Shown here in pieces: positions 44,105-51,644 of a DNA stretch of 64,000 nucleotides; the first letter of the stretch is position 1; the number at the start of each line of letters is the position of its first letter. The stretch spans positions 1,550,001 to 1,614,000 of the forward strand of contig NZ_CP065521.1 of NCBI RefSeq assembly GCF_018986735.1, in the 5' to 3' direction. Source of the stretch: Schaalia sp. 19OD2882. GTDB lineage: Bacteria > Actinomycetota > Actinomycetes > Actinomycetales > Actinomycetaceae. A program made the translations under genes and the position numbers. Below the pieces are notes generated by a model that had not been told where the DNA came from, did no database searches, and saw only the letters and a list, made by a program, of their open reading frames with translations.

Positions 44105-45957
44105 GCACACAGTCCCCTCCCCTGTTCCTCACCCGCGACGAGCGCAAGGCCCTGGCCCGGGTCCTGCACCTGCTTGCCGTCGACAAGGCGAACCTGGCTC
44201 TGTCGGTCCTCATCGGCTGCCTGGGCATGGGCTCGGCCATCGCATTGGGAGCCACCTCCGCCTGGCTCATCGCCAAGGCCTCACAGCATCCGCCGGTTCT
44301 TGAACTCTCCGTGGCCGCCACTGCCGTGCGCACCTTCGGTGTCGCACGCGCCATCATGCGTTACCTCCAGCGAGTGGCCAGCCACAAGGTTGCCCTGTTG
44401 GGGATGGACAATTTGCGCCAAGGCATCTACGCCCACCTGTCACGCGGGCGGGCCGAACACCTCGTCTCACTCACCCGGGGGGACATCCTGGCGCGCGCCG
44501 GAGCCGATGTGGACGACGTGGGCGACCTCGTCGTCAAGGCCGTCCTTCCTGCCATGACGACGAGCATCCTGGCGCTGGCCAGTGTCCTGGGCATCGCGCT
44601 GGTCTCCCCCGAGGCGGCACTCGTCCTTGCCCTGTGCCTGTTGACCAGCGGCCTGGTGGCTCCATTGCTGTCCATGAGGGCCACCCGCATGGCCCAGACG
44701 GTGTCGGCCCGGGCGCGCGCCGACCTGTCGGAGCACAGCCTGACGATCCTCGAAGGCGCCTCCCACCTGCAGGTCGCCGGGCGCCTGTCAGAGGCGCGTG
44801 CCGCCCTGTCCGACGCCGAGGACAGGGTGCTGGACGGGGCCGCCCGCAGCGCGCGGGTCATGGGCCTTGCACAGGGAGTCGACCGCTTCGCCAGCGGCGC
44901 TGCCGTGGTCGGTGCCCTCGTGGTCGCCGGACCGGATGTGGCCTCCGGTACGCTTGCGGCACTCGCATTGGCCGTCGTGGTCCTCACCCCATTGGCGGCC
45001 TTCGAAGGGACCTCGGAAATGGGGATGGCCGCCGCCCAGCTGGTGCGCTCCGCCAAGGCGGCTGTGCGCATCGACGAACTCCTGGGACCCGAAGAGCACC
45101 GAGCTGACGACGCCGAAGGGGCCCCCGTCGCAGACACCGGCACAACTCTTGCGGACAAGCCCGGCCCCGCCCTCGTCGACAAGGCCGACCCGGATGCTGA
45201 CCTGACCGCGGACGAGGACGCAGGTGAAACCGCGATCGCCGGCCTCGGCGCCCCCGCACTGCACGCCGTGGACCTGGCCATCGGCTGGCCCGACGGTCCG
45301 CTCCTCGTCGAAGGGATCGACGTGGACCTGGCCCCCGGCAGGCGCGTCGCCGTGGTCGGACCGTCAGGCATCGGCAAGACGACGCTGCTCATGACCCTTG
45401 CGGGGATCATTCCCCCCAAGTCCGGGCGCCTCAGTGGCGCCGGCCCGCAGGTGAGTGTCACCGCGGAGGACGCCCACGTCTTCGCCACCACCGTCCTGGA
45501 GAACATCCGCGTGGCGCGCGCCGACGTCACCGAGGAGGAGGCACTGCAACTGCTCGCCCGGGTGGGCCTCGGACACTGGGTCGAACACCTGCCCCAAGGA
45601 GTCCACACCCTGCTCGGCTCCGGCTCCACCACCGTCTCGGGCGGCGAACGCCGACGCCTCCTCATGGCGCGCGCCCTGGCCTCCCCCTGCCCCATCGTCC
45701 TCCTGGACGAGGCCGGGGAACACCTCGACCCGGCCACTGCCGACGCCCTCGTCGCCACGCTGCTGGCGCCCGACCCGGATCTCGCCGTCCTGCTGGTCAC
45801 CCACCGTCTGAGCGCCCTGGAGGAAGCGGATGACATCATCGTCCTGGACCGTCCCGATCCCGCCCGTCCCGCGTGCGTCGTGGCACGCGGACGCCACGAG
45901 GACCTCCTGGCCGCCCACCCCACCTACCGCAACGCCCTGGACAAGGAGAAGCCGTGA
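44101..45957 (+). CDS. cydC: ABC transporter CydC
   Basis: A 618-residue half-transporter pairing with CydD. Membrane domain with LGATSAWLIAKASQHPP and AIMRYLQRVASHKVALLGM (typical CydC), then an ATPase domain with Walker A GPSGIGKTT, signature VSGGERRRLL and Walker B IVLLDEAGEHLD. An acidic insert of ~50 residues separates the two. The stop overlaps the GTG of the histidine kinase gene, so transporter and sensor are translated together. Confidence 0.93.
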   Translation: MSTQSPPLFLTRDERKALARVLHLLAVDKANLALSVLIGCLGMGSAIALGATSAWLIAKASQHPPVLELSVAATAVRTFGVARAIMRYLQRVASHKVALLGMDNLRQGIYAHLSRGRAEHLVSLTRGDILARAGADVDDVGDLVVKAVLPAMTTSILALASVLGIALVSPEAALVLALCLLTSGLVAPLLSMRATRMAQTVSARARADLSEHSLTILEGASHLQVAGRLSEARAALSDAEDRVLDGAARSARVMGLAQGVDRFASGAAVVGALVVAGPDVASGTLAALALAVVVLTPLAAFEGTSEMGMAAAQLVRSAKAAVRIDELLGPEEHRADDAEGAPVADTGTTLADKPGPALVDKADPDADLTADEDAGETAIAGLGAPALHAVDLAIGWPDGPLLVEGIDVDLAPGRRVAVVGPSGIGKTTLLMTLAGIIPPKSGRLSGAGPQVSVTAEDAHVFATTVLENIRVARADVTEEEALQLLARVGLGHWVEHLPQGVHTLLGSGSTTVSGGERRRLLMARALASPCPIVLLDEAGEHLDPATADALVATLLAPDPDLAVLLVTHRLSALEEADDIIVLDRPDPARPACVVARGRHEDLLAAHPTYRNALDKEKP

Positions 45958-47585
45958 AGGATTCCACCGACTTCAAACTGCTCGAGGCAGCACTGGACCT
46001 CACCTCGAACCTTGACCTGCAACGGGCCCTGCGGCTTTTCGTCCAGCAGGCATGCCAACTCACCGAGGCGCGAAACGGGACCCTGGCGGTTCTGGACACG
46101 TGGGGTGAGACGGTCATGGAACTGACCCACGGTGACCAGCGCCCCTCCCCTGGTGTCGGGCACCGCCTGGCCGACGAGATCCCCCCGAGCGGCCACCTCA
46201 TCCTCAACGACATGACCGACGTCGAAGGGGCGGGCCGCACCGAGAACTTCCTCGGCGCCCCGGTCCTGGTCCACGAGAGGGTCTACGCGCGCCTCTACCT
46301 CACCGACAAATTCGGGGGATTCGACGAGGACGACGCCACCATCGTGCGCACCCTTGCCGGGGCGGCCGGCGTGGCCGTGGAGAACGCGGAGCTCTACTCC
46401 GATGCGCGCAGACGCGAACGATGGATCGCCGCCTCCCAGTCACTGACCACCACCATGCTCGAAGGCACCGACGAGGAAGAAGCCTTGGTCCTCATTGCGC
46501 AGACGGTGCGTGAGGTGGCCGGCGCCGACGCCGCCATCATCGTCCTTCCCTCGGTGGGAGACACGTGGGCGGCGGAGATCACCGAAGGGCATGACGCCGA
46601 CAAGTTGCTGGGCGCCGTCTTCCCGCCGGAGGGGCGGGCCATGCAGGTGCTGGCCGAAGGCACGGGCCTCATCGTCGACTCCTTGGCGCGCGCCCAATCG
46701 CTGCGAGTGCCGGCCCTGGGAGTCTTCGGGCCCGCCCTCTACGCCCCCCTGCGGGCCAGGGGCCAGTCCTTGGGGGTCCTCATCCTGCTGCGCGTCGTCG
46801 GTGGCGCCGAGTTCGACTCCTCCGAACTGGCTCTGGCGGAGTCACTTGCCACGCAGGCCACTTTGGCCCTGGAGCTCGCCTCGGCCAAACATGCCGAGGA
46901 CGTGGCGGTCCTGTTGGACGAACGCGATCGCATCGGCCGCGACTTGCACGACTTCGCCATCCAGCAGCTCTTCGCCACCGGCATGCGCCTGGACGCCGCC
47001 AAGCAGAAGGTCTGCGCAGGCGACGAGGACCCGAAGGGCATCCTGGACGCCCTGGACCATTCGTTGGCCGGGATCGACGACGCCGTGCGTCAGATCCGCG
47101 CCATCGTCCACGACCTGCGGGAACCCGATCGCACGGTGGGTCTTGTCGAACGCTTGCGTCGCGAATCCTCCCTGTCGCGCTCTTTCCTGGGCTTCGCACC
47201 GTCACTGGTCCTGTCCCTGGACGGGCGGACGATCACCGAGGACTCCGAGGACTGGTCGGACACCGTCCTGGACTTCGAGGGGCGAGTCGACGCCGGCCTG
47301 GCCGACGACGTGGTCGCCGTGGTCCGTGAGGGGCTGTCGAACATTGCCCGCCACGCCAAGGCCACAGCCGGCCAGGTGCAGGTCGACCTGGTGGGCCGCG
47401 AACAGGACGGGCGCATCCAGGTTTCGGTGGCTGACGACGGGCGGGGCATCGACCCGAACAGGACCCGCAACTCCGGTCTGTCGAACATGAAGGGCAGGGC
47501 CGCCCTGCACGGTGGCAGCTTCGAACTGGGCAGTGGCATCGGCGGGCGCGGAACCCGCATCACGTGGACGGCGCCCCTGGCCTGA
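45954..47585 (+). CDS. devS: GAF-domain sensor histidine kinase (DevS/DosT-like)
   Basis: A 543-residue cytoplasmic kinase: GAF-A (about 10-145, ending FLGAPVLVHERVYARLYLTDKFGGF), GAF-B (about 165-310), HisKA_3 with phosphorylated His332 in GRDLHDFAIQQLFATGM, and a HATPase_c domain with REGLSNIARHA and VADDGRGID. This is the DevS/DosT architecture of the mycobacterial dormancy sensors. The GTG overlaps the cydC stop and has AAGGAG upstream. The stretch before FLGAPV, where the heme-ligating His sits in DevS as I recall it, reads VEGAGRTEN and has no His, so the ligand may differ. Confidence 0.88.
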   Translation: MKDSTDFKLLEAALDLTSNLDLQRALRLFVQQACQLTEARNGTLAVLDTWGETVMELTHGDQRPSPGVGHRLADEIPPSGHLILNDMTDVEGAGRTENFLGAPVLVHERVYARLYLTDKFGGFDEDDATIVRTLAGAAGVAVENAELYSDARRRERWIAASQSLTTTMLEGTDEEEALVLIAQTVREVAGADAAIIVLPSVGDTWAAEITEGHDADKLLGAVFPPEGRAMQVLAEGTGLIVDSLARAQSLRVPALGVFGPALYAPLRARGQSLGVLILLRVVGGAEFDSSELALAESLATQATLALELASAKHAEDVAVLLDERDRIGRDLHDFAIQQLFATGMRLDAAKQKVCAGDEDPKGILDALDHSLAGIDDAVRQIRAIVHDLREPDRTVGLVERLRRESSLSRSFLGFAPSLVLSLDGRTITEDSEDWSDTVLDFEGRVDAGLADDVVAVVREGLSNIARHAKATAGQVQVDLVGREQDGRIQVSVADDGRGIDPNRTRNSGLSNMKGRAALHGGSFELGSGIGGRGTRITWTAPLA

Positions 47586-47721
47586 GGGGCCCGTCACCGG
47601 CCTCGGCCGTCGACCTCGTCAATGGCACCTCGGGACCGGATTCGACGGAGTTCGTCATCGCGACTCCTCAAGCCCGCCAACGGTCCGGCGCCGCCTCGGC
47701 CGACAGCGAAGGATTGCGGCG

Positions 47722-48369
47722 TCAGTTCCTCCAGGCGGCGGCGCGCTGGCCGGCCACCCACGCGGCAACCTGCGTGCGCCGCTGCAGACCCATCTTCGAC
47801 AGCAGTGACGTGATGTGGTTCTTCACGGTCTTTTCCGCCACACCCAACTTTTCGCCGATCTCACGGTTGGACAGGCCGTCGCCGATGAGTTCGAGAACCT
47901 TGCGCTCCGAGGGTGTCAGGTCTGCGGTCGGGTCGTCATGGTCGGCGCGGCGGCGGGTCAGGGTGCGGTCGTCCAAGAGGATCCTCCCCTCGGCCACGGC
48001 CTTGATGACGTCAGTGATCTCCGCGCCGCGCACGGTTTTGAGCAGGTAGGCGCGGGCCCCCTTGTCGAGGGACTCCGCCAGGGCCTCGTCGTCGTCGAAA
48101 GAAGTGAGCACCACGGGAAGGATCTCCGGGTTGGTCAGACGCAGGGCCTCCATGATGTCGATGCCGGTGCCGTCGGGCAGCTGCAGGTCGACCAGGATCA
48201 CGTCGGGGCGGACCAGGCCCGCACGTCGCAGGGCGTCCTTGACGGTGCCGGCCTCGGCGACGACCTCGAGGAGTTCGTCGCGGTCGACGATCTCGGCGAT
48301 GCCGCGGCGGACGATCTCGTGGTCATCGACGATCATCACTCGGACAAGGGAGTTCTTCTGCTCACTCAC
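47722..48369 (-). CDS. devR: NarL/LuxR-family response regulator (DevR/DosR-like)
   Basis: A 215-residue regulator. Receiver domain: acidic pair D15-D16, phosphorylated Asp61 (ILVDLQLPDG), T99, Lys111. C-terminal LuxR helix-turn-helix: LSNREIGEKLGVAEKTVKNHITSLLSKMG. AEKTVKN with Lys180, Lys183 and Asn184 matches the DNA-contacting Lys179/Lys182/Asn183 of DosR. The GTG at 48369 is 7 bases after TAGAAT. The gene converges on the DevS-like kinase gene, its likely partner. Best match by motif is DevR; other NarL-type regulators are possible but lack the box context. Confidence 0.88.
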   Translation of the reverse strand: MSEQKNSLVRVMIVDDHEIVRRGIAEIVDRDELLEVVAEAGTVKDALRRAGLVRPDVILVDLQLPDGTGIDIMEALRLTNPEILPVVLTSFDDDEALAESLDKGARAYLLKTVRGAEITDVIKAVAEGRILLDDRTLTRRRADHDDPTADLTPSERKVLELIGDGLSNREIGEKLGVAEKTVKNHITSLLSKMGLQRRTQVAAWVAGQRAAAWRN

Positions 48370-48376
48370 GCACACC

Positions 48377-48404
48377 ATTCTAGTGGAAGCGGGACCTGTG
48401 TCCC
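48377..48404 (-). promoter_or_regulatory. devR promoter with DosR-like box
   Basis: On the minus strand TAGAAT (48382-48377) stands 7 bases before the GTG start, predicting a leaderless mRNA. Eight bases upstream is GGGACACAGGTCCC (48404-48391), a perfect GGGAC-N4-GTCCC palindrome covering the -35 position. Autoregulation is likely; activation or repression cannot be told. Confidence 0.7.
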
Positions 48405-48461
48405 TTTTCCATCCGATCGTCTCTGAGTCGCCCGAAGCGAGGCATCTGCCGGCGCAAGGCC

Positions 48462-49187
48462 TCAGATGCCGGTCGGCTCGGCCTCCAGGGCGGCCACGGC
48501 ATCCGCAGCAGCAGCGAACTCCGCATGTTTCTTGGAAGCCCCCTCTCCTCGGCCCAGGCAGCTGGCCCCCGCGAAGGCCCGCGCAGTGTAGTGCCGTGCA
48601 TGGTCGGGTCCTTCACCCTCGACCTCGTAGCTCACCTCACCCAAGGAGCGCGCGGCGGCGATCTCCAGAAGGACGGTCTTGAAATCCCTGGCCGCCCCGG
48701 CCACGGCGGACTTGATGAGCAGTGGCCCCACGTGGCGCAGGACCACCTGGCGGGTCACATCCAGGCCGTGAGTGAGATAGGTGGCGCCGATGAGGGCTTC
48801 GAAGGTGTCCGACAGGATCGAATCCTTGTCGGCACCGCCCGTGCGCGATTCCCCCTTGCCCAGTCGCACGAAGTCACCCAGACCGATGGCGCGGGCGGCA
48901 CGCGCCAGAGGCTCCTGCGAGACGCTCGCGGCCCTCATGCGCGACAGGTCGGATTCGGGCAGGTCCGGATGGTCGATGAAGAGGCGCTCCGTGGCGACGA
49001 TGGACAGGACGGAGTCTCCGAGGAACTCCAAGCGTTCATTGTTCGGCACCCCACCGGCCTCATTGGCCCAAGAACGGTGGACCAACGCCAGCGCCAGCAG
49101 ATCGGGGTCGACTTCCGCGCCCCAAGCGTCGATGAGCTTGGACGTGTCGGTCTCGACAGGTTCGGGCAGACGGGACTTGCGGGCCAT
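48462..49187 (-). CDS. rnc: ribonuclease III
   Basis: A 241-residue dsRNA endonuclease. The catalytic signature NNERLEFLGDSVLS and the second acidic cluster DTFEALIGA are followed by a C-terminal dsRNA-binding domain (DFKTVLLEIA … GRGEGASKKHAEFAAAADAV). It processes rRNA precursors and structured mRNAs. The ATG overlaps the DUF177 gene stop by one base (TGATG). The rpmF gene often found here is absent from between DUF177 and rnc. Confidence 0.96.
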   Translation of the reverse strand: MARKSRLPEPVETDTSKLIDAWGAEVDPDLLALALVHRSWANEAGGVPNNERLEFLGDSVLSIVATERLFIDHPDLPESDLSRMRAASVSQEPLARAARAIGLGDFVRLGKGESRTGGADKDSILSDTFEALIGATYLTHGLDVTRQVVLRHVGPLLIKSAVAGAARDFKTVLLEIAAARSLGEVSYEVEGEGPDHARHYTARAFAGASCLGRGEGASKKHAEFAAAADAVAALEAEPTGI

Positions 49188-49855
49188 CACTGGTCCTGGC
49201 CCGAAGCGGCCCGGCCCGCGTGGCCGCAAACATCATCGGTGTCGGCACCGGCATCGCCGGGCGCAGCGTCACGGTCGCCGTCAGCCAGTCCCGCATCCTG
49301 CAGCAGAACGGCCAAGCCGGCCAGGCGCGGATCGATGCTCACATGCTGGTGGTCGGCCGGCAGGTCCACCCATTTCTCGCCGCACCCTTGGCACAGGCCC
49401 TCACAGTCGGGTGAGCACAAGGGACGGTCCTCGACCAAGGTGACCACGCAATCGCGCACCAGCCCTTCGAGGTCGATCGTGTCATGAGGGCCGATGAACT
49501 GGACTTCTTCCGCCTCGTCCTCCTCGCCCATCGGGTCGTGGGAGCCGGCGGCTCGGGCGGCAGGCGAGTCGGCGTCGAAGTAGACTTCGGCGGCGTCGAT
49601 CCTGTGGTGGCGCACCACAGGGTCCAGGCAGCGCACGCACTGCCCCACCAGGTCGACCTCCGTGCGCAGGCGCACCAGGACCCTGTTGTCGACGGAGGTG
49701 AACTCGACGTCGAGGGGTAGGGCCCGGCCCGGAGGCGCTGCCATGGATGGGGTGCCCAGGTCCTCCGGAACCGTCCAGTCGACCTGGGCCTGCTTTCGCG
49801 AGCCCAACTGGCGCGGCAGGTCCACGAGGGAGAAGCTCAGGGCAGTCTCACTCAT
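49187..49855 (-). CDS. DUF177 (YceD-family) protein
   Basis: A 222-residue protein with the DUF177 pattern: LPLDVEFTSVDNRVLVRLRTEVDLVGQCVRCL (first Cys pair), then VEDRPLCSPDCEGLCQGCGEKW (Cys cluster that probably binds zinc). YceD proteins are linked to 23S rRNA or large-subunit assembly in bacteria and plants. An unusual Asp/Ala-rich C-terminal extension of ~30 residues follows. It overlaps sepIVA upstream by 8 bp. Confidence 0.9.
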   Translation of the reverse strand: MSETALSFSLVDLPRQLGSRKQAQVDWTVPEDLGTPSMAAPPGRALPLDVEFTSVDNRVLVRLRTEVDLVGQCVRCLDPVVRHHRIDAAEVYFDADSPAARAAGSHDPMGEEDEAEEVQFIGPHDTIDLEGLVRDCVVTLVEDRPLCSPDCEGLCQGCGEKWVDLPADHQHVSIDPRLAGLAVLLQDAGLADGDRDAAPGDAGADTDDVCGHAGRAASGQDQ

Positions 49856-50546
49856 CGTCGAGAGTCACATTCGTACGGTCCACGCCGGTGCGATCAGCAA
49901 TGGCGCGGCGCCCGGCGTCGGTGCGTCGCTGGAGGTCGCCGAGCAGCTTCGAGAGTTCGGCCAAGGACTTCGCCGCGTAGTCGTCCGCGCCCGAGCGCAG
50001 TTGCGCGTCGGCCCGGCGCGCTTCGGCGACGAGTTGCTGGGCGCGTTCCTTCGCCATGATCGTGATGTTCTCGGCCGAGACCAAGCGTTCCGCCTGGACA
50101 TTGGCGTCCTGAAGGATCTCTTCGGCCTCGCGCTTGGCCTCTTCACGGACCCGCTGGGCGTCCTGCTCCGCGTGGATCAACGTGGTCTCGGCCTTCTCGG
50201 TCGCGTCGGCAACCAAGTGCTCAGCTTTGTCCCGGGCCTCGTCCAAGGTGGTGCGGGCGCGAGTGTTGGCCTCGGCGATGGTGACCTCTGCGGCCGAGTC
50301 CGCACGCCCGAGCACCGCGTCGGCGTCCGCGACCACCGCGTCCGCCTGGACGAGGTCGTCGGGCAGGGCCTCACGGGCCTGGTCGATGAGATCCAGCAGC
50401 TCGGCCTTGTTGACCATGATGGCTGCGGACAGCGGCACGGCGCGGGCCGCATGCACGAGGTCCTCGATGCTGTCGAGGGCGGCGATGACGGTTGAGGGTC
50501 CGTACACGGACTGCTCGTCCCATTCGTGCTCGTCTGTCTCAGCCAT
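49848..50546 (-). CDS. sepIVA: SepIVA/DivIVA-like coiled-coil protein
   Basis: A 232-residue, highly charged, almost entirely helical protein. After SVYGPSTVIAALDSIEDLVHAARAVP comes VNKAELLDLIDQAREALPDDLVQAD, then long Ala/Glu/Arg heptads. In mycobacteria the homologous gene (Rv2927c, between coaD and DUF177) encodes the division protein SepIVA; the order here is the same. ATG at 50546 has GGGAGG upstream. It overlaps coaD by 8 bp. The septation role is by homology and synteny. Confidence 0.8.
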   Translation of the reverse strand: MAETDEHEWDEQSVYGPSTVIAALDSIEDLVHAARAVPLSAAIMVNKAELLDLIDQAREALPDDLVQADAVVADADAVLGRADSAAEVTIAEANTRARTTLDEARDKAEHLVADATEKAETTLIHAEQDAQRVREEAKREAEEILQDANVQAERLVSAENITIMAKERAQQLVAEARRADAQLRSGADDYAAKSLAELSKLLGDLQRRTDAGRRAIADRTGVDRTNVTLDDE

Positions 50547-51045
50547 GGAGTCCTCCCACCTCGGTACGCCTGTCGGGCCCATTGTCCCCCACAAGTTCCA
50601 CAACCGGACCGGGAACATACCGGGAGACGTCCAATCCCCACCGCAACAATTCGCGTACGACGGAGGAGGACACGTGCGAAAGCTCTCCGCGGGTCGGCAG
50701 CCACACGGTCTCCGGCCCTCCAAGATCCCGGTTCACAGCCGCCTGGGTGGACTCCCATGTCACGTCCGCCCCGTCGCGGACCCCCTTGACCACCATGTCG
50801 GCCCCGACCTGCGAGCAAAGATCCACCAGCAAAGCGTCCATGGCGACCACCTCCACTCCCGCCAGGTGCCCTGTGGCGGCGCGCACCATCCGCATGCGCT
50901 TCTCGACGTCGAAAAGGGGCGTTTTCGCCGAGTTGACTCCCACAGCCACCACCAGGCGGTCACAGAAGGTCAGCGCACGCTCGGCCAGGTCCAGGTGTCC
51001 CACGGTGAAGGGGTCGAATGACCCGGGCAGTACGGCAGTTGTCAT
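50539..51045 (-). CDS. coaD: phosphopantetheine adenylyltransferase
   Basis: A 168-residue nucleotidyltransferase forming dephospho-CoA. The ATP motif PGSFDPFTVGHLDL near the N-terminus, VVKGVRDGADV in the middle and ELSHVSSSVVRELLRWGLDV near the end (ISSS-like) are present. GGAGGCCACATC precedes the ATG. It overlaps rsmD by 4 bp (ATGA). Confidence 0.97.
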   Translation of the reverse strand: MTTAVLPGSFDPFTVGHLDLAERALTFCDRLVVAVGVNSAKTPLFDVEKRMRMVRAATGHLAGVEVVAMDALLVDLCSQVGADMVVKGVRDGADVTWESTQAAVNRDLGGPETVWLPTRGELSHVSSSVVRELLRWGLDVSRYVPGPVVELVGDNGPDRRTEVGGLHG

Positions 51046-51617
51046 GATGTGGCCTCCAATGGGGGCCCGGCGAACCAGACGGCGGTTTCTCCCCACGTGC
51101 TGCGATCCTCGAGTTTCAGGTGGGTCGGCCACGTGGGTTCGGGCGAGCGGGTGGAGCGTTCGACGGCCACCAAGGAATCCGGCGTCAACCACGGCCCCAG
51201 GGCCTCCAGGACGGCGGCCAGTTCGTCCTCACCCACGTCGTAGGGTGGATCGACCAGGACGAGGCCGCACTGCCCGCCAAGAAGCGCCGCGCCCCCGCGA
51301 GAGGCAAGGAAAGTGCGCACGTCCTGGACGTGGACGCGTGCGGGAAGGCCCAAGGATCGGACGTTCTCGGCAAGCAGGGCGGCTGCCGGCCTGGACTTCT
51401 CGACGAGGTCGGCCTGCGCCGCCCCGCGCGAGAGCGCCTCCAGCCCCAGGGCCCCCGATCCGGCGTACAGGTCCAACACCACGGCCCCGTCGACCAGGCC
51501 CCAGTTGTCCAAGCGGGCGAAAAGTGCCTCGCGAACCCTCTCGGAGGTGGGGCGCGTGCCCTTGGCCGGCACCTTGAGGGTGCGTCCCTTGGCGCTTCCG
51601 GCGACGATCCGAGTCAT
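51042..51617 (-). CDS. rsmD: 16S rRNA (guanine966-N2)-methyltransferase
   Basis: A 191-residue SAM-dependent methyltransferase. IVAGSAKGRTL at the start, RPTSERVREALF, the SAM loop LDLYAGSGALGLEALSRG, and the catalytic DPPY in VLVDPPYDVG are all present. It lies between coaD and recG, the usual order. Confidence 0.95.
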   Translation of the reverse strand: MTRIVAGSAKGRTLKVPAKGTRPTSERVREALFARLDNWGLVDGAVVLDLYAGSGALGLEALSRGAAQADLVEKSRPAAALLAENVRSLGLPARVHVQDVRTFLASRGGAALLGGQCGLVLVDPPYDVGEDELAAVLEALGPWLTPDSLVAVERSTRSPEPTWPTHLKLEDRSTWGETAVWFAGPPLEATS

Positions 51618-51644
51618 GCCCCAAGGGTACGTCGTGGCCGCACG

